Assembly: GCA_033977485.1 (NCBI GenBank)
Contig: CM066994.1
Location: 27,434,681-27,498,680, forward strand
Length of the DNA: 64,000 nucleotides
Direction of reading: 5' to 3'
From: Hydrangea macrophylla
Lineage: Eukaryota; Streptophyta; Magnoliopsida; Cornales; Hydrangeaceae
Shown: piece by piece, positions 47,330-58,208 of the stretch
Numbering within the stretch: the stretch's first letter is position 1
Layout of the letters: each line of letters starts with the position of its first letter
Made by a program: the position numbers and the translations under genes
The notes under the pieces: model-generated
What the model was told of the DNA's origin: nothing
The model's database searches: none
Seen by the model: the letters and a program-made list of their open reading frames with translations, nothing else

Positions 47330-48055
47330 TTCTCCCACATGGGCAAACATTTATAAAAATAAAACATTTTGGTAAAATAATTTTTGACTCACGGGTGAAA
47401 TACTCAATATGGCCACATTATACTCATAGCTAAATGAATAACCTTAATTAACGCATCATACTTAATGAAAATATCAACACCGAATCATGGAAGCATTATG
47501 CCATCAAACAACACAACACCCCTCCATAGTTACAAATGCCAACAATATTCATTAGTATGAATTGCGGATATGACAAATGTGGTATGCTACAATGACACTT
47601 GAAACCAACCCATGATGTGCCAAACCACAATCGGTCCTCCAATGCTTTGTGCGCAACCGTATGCACAAAACCAATATTAATGCCTCAAAAGGCCACATGT
47701 CTTCAACAAGACCAAGAGTTTTCCACTATGGAATTACTCTCACATGCTCTAGACTGAATGCTCTCACTATGAGAGTACACATGTGAACACATGCTCAAAA
47801 CTTGAATGCTCTAAATAATAGAGTACACATGTGATTAACCAATACCTTTCACTATGAAAGTCAATGTCTCAATGAGATCCCACAAGTGTCTAACTATTAG
47901 ACGCAGCTTCACATACATGCATATCTCGAGATAAAACATACATATTGTGCACAAAATACAGTGAAGCATACCATACAACATATTCATCAAATGCATCAAA
48001 ATGAAATATAAAACTGAATCATAAATCTTTATTAAGAAGTAAACTTACTCCCACA

Positions 48056-49506
48056 TTAACCAAAAACATCAAAAGATTCTACAATTCCCATGTTAACAAC
48101 ATGTTCCATAAAACTAGTGGAAGGTAAACCTTTCGTCAAAGGATCTGCTATCATTCTATCCGTGCCAATATGCCTCACATCAATAAAACCATCAGCTACC
48201 CAATCTCTAACAGATAAGTACTTTAGTTCAATGTGTTTAGAACCACTAGAGAGTTTATTGTTCTTTACAAAAAATACAGCAGAATTATTATCACAGAAGA
48301 GTATAAGAGGTCTTATAATAGAGTCAACAACCTTTAATCCTGATATAAAGTTACGTAACCAAATACTTTGCACGCCAGCAAAATAACACGCAATAAACTC
48401 AGCCTGCATGGCAGAAGAAGCAGTGATACTCTGTTTACTACTCTTCCAAGAGATAGCTCCACCAGCTAATAGGAAGACATAACCAGAAGTGGACTTTCTA
48501 TCATCTAGACACCCAGCAAGATCAGAATCAGTGTACCCTACCACCTCTAGATGATTAGAACGTCTATAAGTCAACATAAAATTCATCGTCTTCTTTAAAT
48601 ATCTCATTACCTTTTTAGCAGCTTTCAAATGCTCCATACCGGGATTAGATTGATATCTACTAAGAACACTCACAGCAAAAGCTATATCTGGTCTAGTGCA
48701 CACCTGAGCATACATTAAACTGCCAACAGCACTAGTATAAGGAATGTTTTTCATAGCTCCCTTTTCTAACTCATTTCTCGGGCATTGATCTTTGCTAAAC
48801 TTATCACCTTTTAGAATTGGAACATCTCCTGATTTACAATTTTCCATTGAAAATCTCTTGAGAGACGTTCTATGTAGGCTCTTTGGGAAAGCCCCAAAAT
48901 ACCACGTGAACGATCTCTATGAATCTCAATACCAAGAACAAATAAAGCTTCACCAAGGTCTAGCCTCTGATAATTTACGCTTAACCTCATGAAGCAAACC
49001 TAGGTCACTACTAGCAAGTAAGATATCATCAACATAAAGAGTGAGAAAAATAAACTTACTACCACTTGCCTTAAAATATATGCAATGATCCACAGTATTC
49101 TCAGCAAAACCCATAGAAGTCACAACCTGGTCAAACTTCAAGTACCACTGTCTTGAAGCTTGCTTGAGTCCATAAATTGACTTCTTCAATCTGCACACAA
49201 GATGCTCATTTCCTATCTCCACAAAACCTTCAGGTTGCCTCATATATACATCAGCATCAATATCACCATTAAGAAAAGCTGTCTTCACATCCATTTGGTG
49301 AAGCTCTAGATCAAAATGGGCCACCAAAGCCATGATGATTCTAAAAGAATCCTTAGTAGACACAGGAGAGAAAGTGTCACTAAAGTCAACACCTTCCTTT
49401 TGGGTGAACCCCTTTGCCACAAGTCTTGCCTTATGGCGCTCCACATTTCCTCGAGAGTCTAACTTGGTCTTAAAAACCCACTTACAACCAACAGTTTTGA
49501 AACCTT
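48056..49506 (-). pseudogene. Copia D pol, C-terminal part (RT end and RNase H)
   Basis: 49506 to about 48955 encodes RT from FKTVGCKWVF through ARLVAKGFTQKEG, MDVKTAFLNGDID, SIYGLKQASRQW and the catalytic YVDDILLASS. A shift near 48955 and another near 48850 interrupt GEALFVLGIEIHRD and LSQRAYIERLSRDF. Then 48847-48056 is open, with the RNase H region (VGYTDSDLAGCLDDRKSTSG, IADPLTKGLP) ending in FDVFG and TAA. About 710 bp of untranslated sequence lies between the stop and the presumed LTR. Confidence 0.9.
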
Positions 49507-51002
49507 TGTTGGGTTTGTGCCCTCAAACCATTACTTTATGTATGAGACATTAGCATTATAATATATGGATATCAGCTTTACATTTCATTGTGTATGTTTC
49601 TTTCATGAGATGATTGTTTTGTCCTTAAGTATCATAGTAAGCAATTCGTGTGAGTATGAGATACACACAAGTGAGATACGAATTACTATTCTTTGATACT
49701 TAGAATATGTCACAGTGGATGATGAGACTGGATACCTCATCAGGTCTACACTGTAGCATAATTAACTACCATTGGGTGGAGTGATTAATCTCAATCACTA
49801 GAGTGTAGCTCTTAGTTGATATGCTAGTGCTTATAGTGCATTGACGGACCTGAGCTTTCCTATTGACGCTTAAGGCTGTCAACAGTCAATAGGAACTCAT
49901 AACTTGTATAAGGTACGTGTTCTCAATCTTGAGATGATTATGAACACAGACTATGGATATGGCTGCTTTGACTTACCAATCAGTGAGGTCTATAGAAGAT
50001 CAACACCTGGGTATCTGGGGTATGTCATGTCCATAGGGTTGTGAACATATATTGTCAAGATAGAATCTACCCTCTGATTCAGAGTAAGCATTCCCTTGAG
50101 AATGTCACCAAGTTGATTACTGAGTACTGCAGTCTTGTTGATAAGAGTTATCAACATGTTTGGTAATCATGAGTAGTGAATGAGACTCAAGGAATACAAG
50201 AAGTAATCATGATTCAGGTTGACAGTAACAGTTATCCGACTACCTGAATATGATTACGAATGCTGACGGTAGAGGGACATTAGTACACCATATAAGTCTA
50301 GTTATCGCTTCGGATATGTTCTTTTGCGTTGGAGTTCAGTTATCGTTTTATAGTGGAATAAACGTTAACTGACCAGTTAGTTAGTTTGCTGATCAAAGAG
50401 TTTGGTCATGGTAATTAACAAACTGGTCTGAGCCAACAATAAAGAGCCTAGGAGGTCCCACTCTTAGCTCCGCTAGGATGCTTGGAAAGACACTTGAGGA
50501 AGCTGTTAAGACAGGTTCGATCGATCGAAGTATGTTCGATCGATTGAAGTCAGCAGGTTCGATCGATCGAGAATGGTTCGATCGATCGAAGGTTCGATCG
50601 ATCGAAGTCACTTCGATCGATCGAAGTCTAGGTCGGTTCTGGAAATCTATAAATAGGGCAGCTGCGTTCTGGAAGTAAGTGATCGTCATTTTTATACGCA
50701 GAAGCTGCAGAAACTATCATAATCTTCCCAAAACCTTCCTATCCTCTCTATTAGGGTTCCCACCAACCCTAGTCTTTCCGGCAGGCATCCGCAGGAGTCA
50801 TAAGGGTGAAGATCATCTAGTGGAGGCTGCTGGAAGTTAAAGTTTCAGAATTGGGTTCAAGACACTAAGGTATAATTCTTGCACCCCCTTGTACGCATCT
50901 ATGGAATTGACGAGTAGTAGATCCTGGAATACCAAAAGTTTTATAACTTAACCTATTTCCGCTGCGCGTTTAAACTCTAACTTTAAACCACTTTTTCCTT
51001 CA
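49507..51002 (+). repeat. Copia C 5' LTR
   Basis: Six TTCGATCGATCGAA-type palindromes (50516-50625) lie just upstream of the TATA box TATAAATA (50648-50655). The remainder is unique sequence shared with the 3' LTR. Confidence 0.97.
50648..50655 (+). promoter_or_regulatory. Copia C LTR TATA box
   Basis: TATAAATA followed by GGGCAGCTGCG, about 355 bp before the LTR end. It is repeated in the 3' LTR at 57854-57861. The palindrome array ends 23 bp upstream. Confidence 0.75.
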
Positions 51003-51004
51003 AT

Positions 51005-51017
51005 TGGTATCAGAGCC
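51005..51017 (+). promoter_or_regulatory. Copia C primer-binding site
   Basis: TGGTATCAGAGCC, complementary to initiator-Met tRNA, 2 bp after the LTR. Confidence 0.9.
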
Positions 51018-52707
51018 AGGCTCGTTTGGATCTATAGATGCGTTTTTGGAACCCTAGTTTTGATTTGCATGTTGATTTTAGAACTGTTTTCGAAACTGCA
51101 TCGTCACAGATCTGTTTCTGCAGTGTTATCGCAGCAGAATACAAAACTGTGATTGCATAGGATGCAAGGTGGGTTCGATTGATCGAACTTGTTTCGATCG
51201 ATCGAACATTCTGTTCTCAATCGATCGAACTAGTTTCAATCGATCGAAGCCTTCTGGTGTTCGATCGATCGAATAGTGTTCGATCGATCGAGACAGATTC
51301 TCTGTCCAGGTGTTCTGTTCACAGTTGTAAAGGTTTTTTAAATTATACTTTAATCTTAAATTATTTCTGTAAAATTTTTAAATCATTCTGTGAAACAGAA
51401 TGTTCAAGCGATTGAACAGTGTTCAATCGATCGAAGGTTCGAGCGATCGAACGGTCTTCGATCGATCGAACTGTGACAGAGAAGTAAGATGCTGTTTTAA
51501 GTTCTAATTCAGTATGTAAAGTGTTTATATACTGTGTGAATCAATTAAGTGTTCCAATAGTTACATATATTTGTTATGTATGTGTGGATGCGTGTCGACT
51601 AACCCTTTTGCAGCAAAAATTAGTCGCTATCTCCCATGGCACCAAGTCGTTTAAATATTTATATTTAAATTGTTTGAGATTGGTGCATGTTGTAATTTAT
51701 TAATGGTTTGGTTTTAAGGCGTATGTAAAGGGCGCTGCGGCTTCAATCCTACGAAAAGGAAAGTCGCACCGGTTTCCCTAGCCTTTTATTTCTTTTTTGC
51801 TATATATATATTTTTTTTTTCTAGATAAATTGTAAGCTTCAAAAGAAGCATAGGTCCAATGTATTAGAATTAGAAATTTCATGAAGATGGAGCAAGGAGC
51901 CGTTGTCCATTAAGATGGAGCCGGAGGCGACCAAACCAAGAAGGTGGATCTATGGAAATAGAGCCATGGGAGATAGAGGCATTGTTTCAATGCCTATATT
52001 TCATTTTAGTTTTTTGTTTTATGTGCTTGTTTTGTGATTGGCGTATAATACATTGTTGCATGCACTTAAAACAAGTTTTCTAAAATAAAATTCAAAAACC
52101 GTTTTCAACACATTAGTAAACATTGGATGTTTATGGGTAGTGTGTGGAAACATTTTTCAAAAGCAAAATCCTTAATTTACTAAATCTAGTGGGAGAGGGT
52201 CTTATCAAATAACACCCACGATCTTCCATTAACGGTTCATTGTAAGATGAGTAGTGTATTCTGTGTCACCTCGCCAGGGGTGATCATTCCATACGGAGGG
52301 TACACTGCTCATTGGTTACTAGATGTGAACTTCCTATGGATAGGATCAATCAGACGTGTTAGAGGGTGACCACCACACGGAGGCGCTACTTGAGACGGTT
52401 GTGATTGGATCCTAGTTAATGGTACACACTAGCTAAGCTATAGATAAGGGATCCCACACGGGGCATTATTCAGAAACTTAGAGATCAAATAGGTTCGGGA
52501 GTCATGGCTATTTTGCAAGAGTTGCATAGCGGATAAGTCATGATAAATCGAAAGATCGAACATTGACCACCACACGGAGGCTTTATTCTTTCGTTTCGAT
52601 ATTCCGGCGACTTTGTTTTTAAATAAGAGTTTTAAGGATTCTTTTATTTCAAACTGTCAATTCTGATATCCATATTTATTTTGTTTGTTTGATTTTCAGT
52701 AATCATA
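51018..52707 (+). other. Copia C long untranslated leader with palindromes
   Basis: A 1.7-kb leader without a sustained frame. It holds about ten further GATCGATC-type palindromes in two groups (51174-51291, 51398-51470). Direct repeats of CCACACGGAGGC occur near 52371 and 52567, with variants between. Confidence 0.8.
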
Positions 52708-55700
52708 ATGTCTGGATCTGTATTTAGTCCACTTGCCACCATACTCACTCAAAACAAGTTAACTGGAAATAACTACACTGAATGGAAACGTAACCTTGAC
52801 ATCGTTTTAACTGCGGAGGATCACATATATGTCCTCACCACCCCAAGCCCTGAAGAACCCACGGCAAATGCTTCGGCAGCTGCCAGACGCGAGTTCGACA
52901 AATGGAAGAAGTCGAATGGAATGGCCCGTTGTTACATTCTGGCCTCAATGGCTGGTGTGTTACAACACCAATTCCAATCGAACGATTCTGCCAGTGACAT
53001 TATCACATCCCTGAAAAAGATGTTTGGGGAGCATGGCAGGCCTGCCAGACAGGTAGCCATGCAGAAGATAATGAGTGCAAAGATGTCGGAAGGTACTCCA
53101 GTCAAAGAACATGTTTTAAAAATGATTGGTTATTTAAACGAACTGGAGACCTTGGGAGCCAACATCGATGCACAGACCCAAGTTGATATGATCCTCAACT
53201 CGCTGTCGCCATCATTCGCTTAATTCAAACTTAACTATAATATGAATCAAATGGATTTTTCAATGAGCGAATTAATGAGTTCTTTACTGGCAGCAGAAGG
53301 GGTGATCAAACCTGGGGGCAGCGTTTTAAACGTTGAGAAAAGCGCTTCTTCTTCCTGATCTACACCAAAAGGTAAGAAAAGAAAGAAGAAGGCTGGCACT
53401 GGTGGTTCAAGTGTTGGACCGGTCCCTAAGATTGCAAAATCTAAGGGAAATGGTAAGGGCAAAGGGAAGGTGGGTGGCCAAGGCAAAGGAAAGTGTTTCC
53501 AATGCGGTGAGAAGAGCCACTGGAAGAGGAACTGTCCAGAATTCTTAGCTACAAGAGTTCAAGGTATGATTGAATCACATGTGATTGAAGTAAGTTTTAT
53601 TACGGATACTTCAAACACTTGGTGCATTGATTCTGGTGCGACTAACCATATCTGTAATTCATTGCAGGGGTTCAGATCAACCAGGAAATGCAGTGATGGG
53701 GAGATCGTGCTTACTCTAGGTTCTAGCGCAACCGTATCTGCGGTTGCTATAGGAGTCGTAGTTTTAGAATTTTCAGACAATAAAGTTTTGATTTTATCAG
53801 ATGTACTTTACGTCCCTTTAATGAGACGTAATTTAATTTCAGTTTCTAATTTAACGAATAATGGTTATTCCTTTCATTTTGGAACTGAAGTTGTCATTAA
53901 AAGAAGCAGTTCTTTTATATGTTATGGTGTTAAATCAAATGGTTTGTATGTGATTACTCCCAATATTTCAAAAGATTCTTGTTTGGAACTTAATAACTCA
54001 GTGGTAACTTTACCATCTAAAAGAAAGGAACCTTCCACTAATCCAACAAGGCTTTGGCATATGAGGCTTGGCCATATCAATCTGAATAGGATTGGCAGAC
54101 TAGTCAAAGAAGGGGTCTTAGGCGATTTGGTTCTCGAACCAATGGAAGTCTGCGAGTCTTGTTTGGAGGGTAAGATGACCAAAAGGCCTTTTCCTGCAAA
54201 GGGCAACAGGACCAATGCATTGTTAGAATTAGTTCATACTGATGTGTGTGGACCAATAAATATTAGAGCAAGGGGTGGTTATGAGTATTTCATAACATTT
54301 ACCGATGACCACTCTAGGTATGGATATGTGTACCTAATGCAGCACAAGTCTGAAGCCTTTGAAAAGTTCAAAGAGTTTAGGGCTGAAGTGGAGAAGCAAT
54401 CGGGCACACATATCAAGGCCATTCGATCTGATCGAGGTGGCGAGTACCTCTCTAATGAGTTTATTGATCACCTCGTACAGAATGGGATTCTGTCACAGTT
54501 GACTGCACCTGGTACGCCTCAGCAGAACGGTGTAGCGGAGAGAAGGAATTAGACTCTTTTAGACATGACTAGGTCGATGATGAGTTATTCAGAGTTGCCA
54601 TTATTCCTTTGGGGTTATGCTTTGGAAACCGCTGCATACATACTAAATCTAGTACCAAGCAAATCTGTTCCCAGGACACCACGAGAGATGTGGATTGGGC
54701 GCAAGCCTTCTTTGTAACATCTCCGGATATGGGGGTGTCCGGCACATGTGCTCAAAGGAAAGATGAGCAAGTTGGATTCTAGATCGGAAGTATGTTACTT
54801 TGTAGGGTATCCAAAGGGTACTTATGGATGGTATTTTTATGATCCAAGAGAACAGAAAGTGTTTGTTAGTACAAATGCTGTTTTCTTGGAGGATGATTAT
54901 ATCATGAACCATAAACCTAAGGGAAGGATAGATCTTAGAGAGATAGAAGGAGAGCCCTTAGTCCAACCCGCAGTTGATAACGATGAAAATCAAGAAAATA
55001 CCACTTCTTCACCCATTTCTGCACCGGTACCTCGTCGTAGTGGGAGGATTATCAGCCAGCCTGATAGATACATGTTCTTAGGAGAAGTTTTTGAAGCTGT
55101 CTCAATAGAATCTGAATCTGATCCTACCACTTACGAAGAGGCAATGGCTGATGTTGATTCAGCTCATTGGATTAAAGCTATGAAGGCTGAATTGGAATCT
55201 ATGGATTCCAATCAGGTCTGGGATCTTGTAGAACTTCCAGCCAATATTAAACCCATTGGCTGCAAGTGGGTCTATAAGAGGAAAAGAGGATCTGATGGAA
55301 AGGTTGAGACCTTTAAGGCAAGGCTTGTGGCGAAAGGCTATACTCAGAGGGAGGGCATTGACTATGAGGAAACCTTCTCGCCGGTAGCCATGCTCAAGTC
55401 CATCAGAATACTCTTATCCATTGCTGCATGCCTAGATTATGAAATCTGGCAGATGGACGTCAAGACTGCATTCTTGAATGGCAATCTTGAGGAGGACATC
55501 TATATGCAACAACCAGAAGGGTTCATAGCTGGTCGGAAAGGTAACTTGGTATGCAAGTTGCAAAAGTCCATTTATGGGCTTAAGCAGGCATCCAGAAGTT
55601 GGAACATCCGATTTGACCAAGCGGTCAAGTCGTTTGGTTTCATACAGAATCTGGATGAGCCTTGTGTATACAAGAAATGTGAAGGGAAAGTAGTGGCTTT

Positions 55701-56697
55701 TCTTGTGCTTTACGTTGACGACATTCTACTCATTGGGAATGATGTAGCGGCGCTGTCAACGGTCAAGGTTTGGCTAGCTAGTACTTTCGATATGAAGGAT
55801 CTAGGAGAGGCGAGCTATATTCTTGGGATAAAGCTCTTTCGGGATCGCAAGCGAAAGATAATGGGATTATCTCAAGCTGGTTATATCGAGAAAGTGCTAA
55901 CTAGATTTTCAATGGATAATTCGAAGAAAGGTTTGTTACCTTTCAGGCATGGTTTAGCGTTCTCCAAGGACCAGTGTCCAAAGACACAAGAGGAGAGGAA
56001 TCGCATGGCAGGAATTCCCTATGCCTCGGCAGTGGGAAGTCTCATGTATGCGATGTTATGCACTAGACCAGATATCTGCTTTGCCGTTGGCATGGTTAGC
56101 AGGTATCAATCGAATCCTGGTCCAGAGCACTGGACAGCCGTTAAGCACATTCTTAAGTACTTGAGAAGAACTAAAGATTACATGCTTATGTACGGCGGTA
56201 GTGAGTTAATTCCAGTAGGATACACTGACTCGGACTTTATGTCAGATAAAGATTCGAGAAAGTCGACATCCGGACATCTCTTTACCTTGGGAGGTGGTGC
56301 TGTTAGTTGGAGGAGCATTAAGCAGAAATGCATTACAGACTCAACTACAGAAGCTGAGTATGTGGCTGCTTGTGAAGCCGCAAAGGAAGCTGTTTGGCTC
56401 AAGAAGTTCCTTATGGAACTCGAGGTGGTACCAGCGTCGTTGTCACCTATTACGCTATACTGCGATAATAGTGGGGCAGTGGCTCAGTCCAAGGAGCCAA
56501 GGAACCACGGGAAGGGAAAGCACGTAGAACGGAAATATCACCTAATCCGAGATATAGTTCAATGTGGAGATGTGACTGTCACCAAGATTGCCACCGCTGA
56601 CAATCTTGCTGATCCGTTTACAAAGGCCTTACCACAGAAGGTCTTTGATCGTCATCTAGATAGTCTAGGTCTTAGATGTAGTTCTGAATGGTTGTGA
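52708..56697 (+). pseudogene. Copia C gag-pol, single frame with four stop codons
   Basis: One frame of 1329 codons from ATG 52708 to TGA 56695-56697, without frameshift. Stops interrupt it at 53221 (TAA), 53356 (TGA), 54550 (TAG) and 54715 (TAA). Gag (UBN2 type) spans 52708-53460. The zinc knuckle CFQCGEKSHWKRNC is near 53500 and protease CIDSGATNHICNS near 53625. The pre-integrase zinc region (LWHMRLGHI, CESCLEGK) is at 54050-54180. Integrase HTDVCGP..ITFTDDHSRYG..PQQNGVAERRN is at 54230-54550. RT (55150-55760) carries YVDDILLIGN. RNase H follows, with DSDFMSDKDSRKSTSG and ADPFTKALP near the C-terminus. Catalytic motifs look intact; the element needs help in trans. Confidence 0.95.
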
Positions 56698-56712
56698 GTG
56701 CAAGTGGGAGTT

Positions 56713-58208
56713 TGTTGGGTTTGTGCCCTCAAACCATTACTTTATGTATGAGACATTAGCATTATAATATATGGATATCAGCTTTACATTTCATTGTGTA
56801 TGTTTCTTTCATGAGATGATTGTTTTGTCCTTAAGTATCATAGTAAGCAATTCGTGTGAGTATGAGATACACACAAGTGAGATACGAATTACTATTCTTT
56901 GATACTTAGAATATGTCACAGTGGATGATGAGACTGGATACCTCATCAGGTCTACACTGTAGCATAATTAACTACCATTGGGTGGAGTGATTAATCTCAA
57001 TCACTAGAGTGTAGCTCTTAGTTGATATGCTAGTGCTTATAGTGCATTGACGGACCTGAGCTTTCCTATTGACGCTTAAGGCTGTCAACAGTCAATAGGA
57101 ACTCATAACTTGTATAAGGTACGTGTTCTCAATCTTGAGATGATTATGAACACAGACTATGGATATGGCTGCTTTGACTTACCAATCAGTGAGGTCTATA
57201 GAAGATCAACACCTGGGTATCTGGGGTATGTCATGTCCATAGGGTTGTGAACATATATTGTCAAGATAGAATCTACCCTCTGATTCAGAGTAAGCATTCC
57301 CTTGAGAATGTCACCAAGTTGATTACTGAGTACTGCAGTCTTGTTGATAAGAGTTATCAACATGTTTGGTAATCATGAGTAGTGAATGAGACTCAAGGAA
57401 TACAAGAAGTAATCATGATTCAGGTTGACAGTAACAGTTATCCGACTACCTGAATATGATTACGAATGCTGACGGTAGAGGGACATTAGTACACCATATA
57501 AGTCTAGTTATCGCTTCGGATATGTTCTTTTGCGTTGGAGTTCAGTTATCGTTTTATAGTGGAATAAACGTTAACTGACCAGTTAGTTAGTTTGCTGATC
57601 AAAGAGTTTGGTCATGGTAATTAACAAACTGGTCTGAGCCAACAATAAAGAGCCTAGGAGGTCCCACTCTTAGCTCCGCTAGGATGCTTGGAAAGACACT
57701 TGAGGAAGCTGTTAAGACAGGTTCGATCGATCGAAGTATGTTCGATCGATTGAAGTCAGCAGGTTCGATCGATCGAGAATGGTTCGATCGATCGAAGGTT
57801 CGATCGATCGAAGTCACTTCGATCGATCGAAGTCTAGGTCGGTTCTGGAAATCTATAAATAGGGCAGCTGCGTTCTGGAAGTAAGTGATCGTCGTTTTTA
57901 TACGCAGAAGCTGCAGAAACTATCATAATCTTCCCAAAACCTTCCTATCCTCTCTATTAGGGTTCCCACCAACCCTAGTCTTTCCGACAGGCATCCGCAG
58001 GAGTCATAAAGGTGAAGATCATCTAGTGGAGGCTGCTGGAAGTTAAAGTTTCAGAATTGGGTTCAAGACACTAAGGTATAATTCTTGCACCCCCTTGTAC
58101 GCATCTATGGAATTGACGAGTAGTAGATCCTGGAATACCAAAAGTTTTATAACTTAACCTATTTCCGCTGCGCGTTTAAACTCTAACTTTAAACCACTTT
58201 TTCCTTCA
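56713..58208 (+). repeat. Copia C 3' LTR
   Basis: Preceded by a purine-rich AAGTGGGAG tract (56702-56710). Differences from the 5' LTR seen by eye lie near 57894, 57987 and 58010. Confidence 0.97.

Larger units (their letters stand above)
49507..58208 (+). mobile_element. Ty1/copia element C, young and nearly intact
   Basis: LTRs of 1496 bp (49507-51002, 56713-58208) start TGTTGGGTTTG and end CCTTCA. The duplication ACCTT lies at 49502-49506 and 58209-58213, perfect. By eye only three LTR differences were found, all A/G transitions, so the insertion is recent. PBS, long leader, single-frame gag-pol and polypurine tract are all present. It lies in the RT region of copia D in opposite orientation. 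Confidence 0.97.

Noticed and set aside
50478..50678. Frames reading SIDRS-like repeats in the copia LTRs (also 57684-57884)
   Set aside because: Translation of the GATCGATC palindrome array; non-coding LTR.
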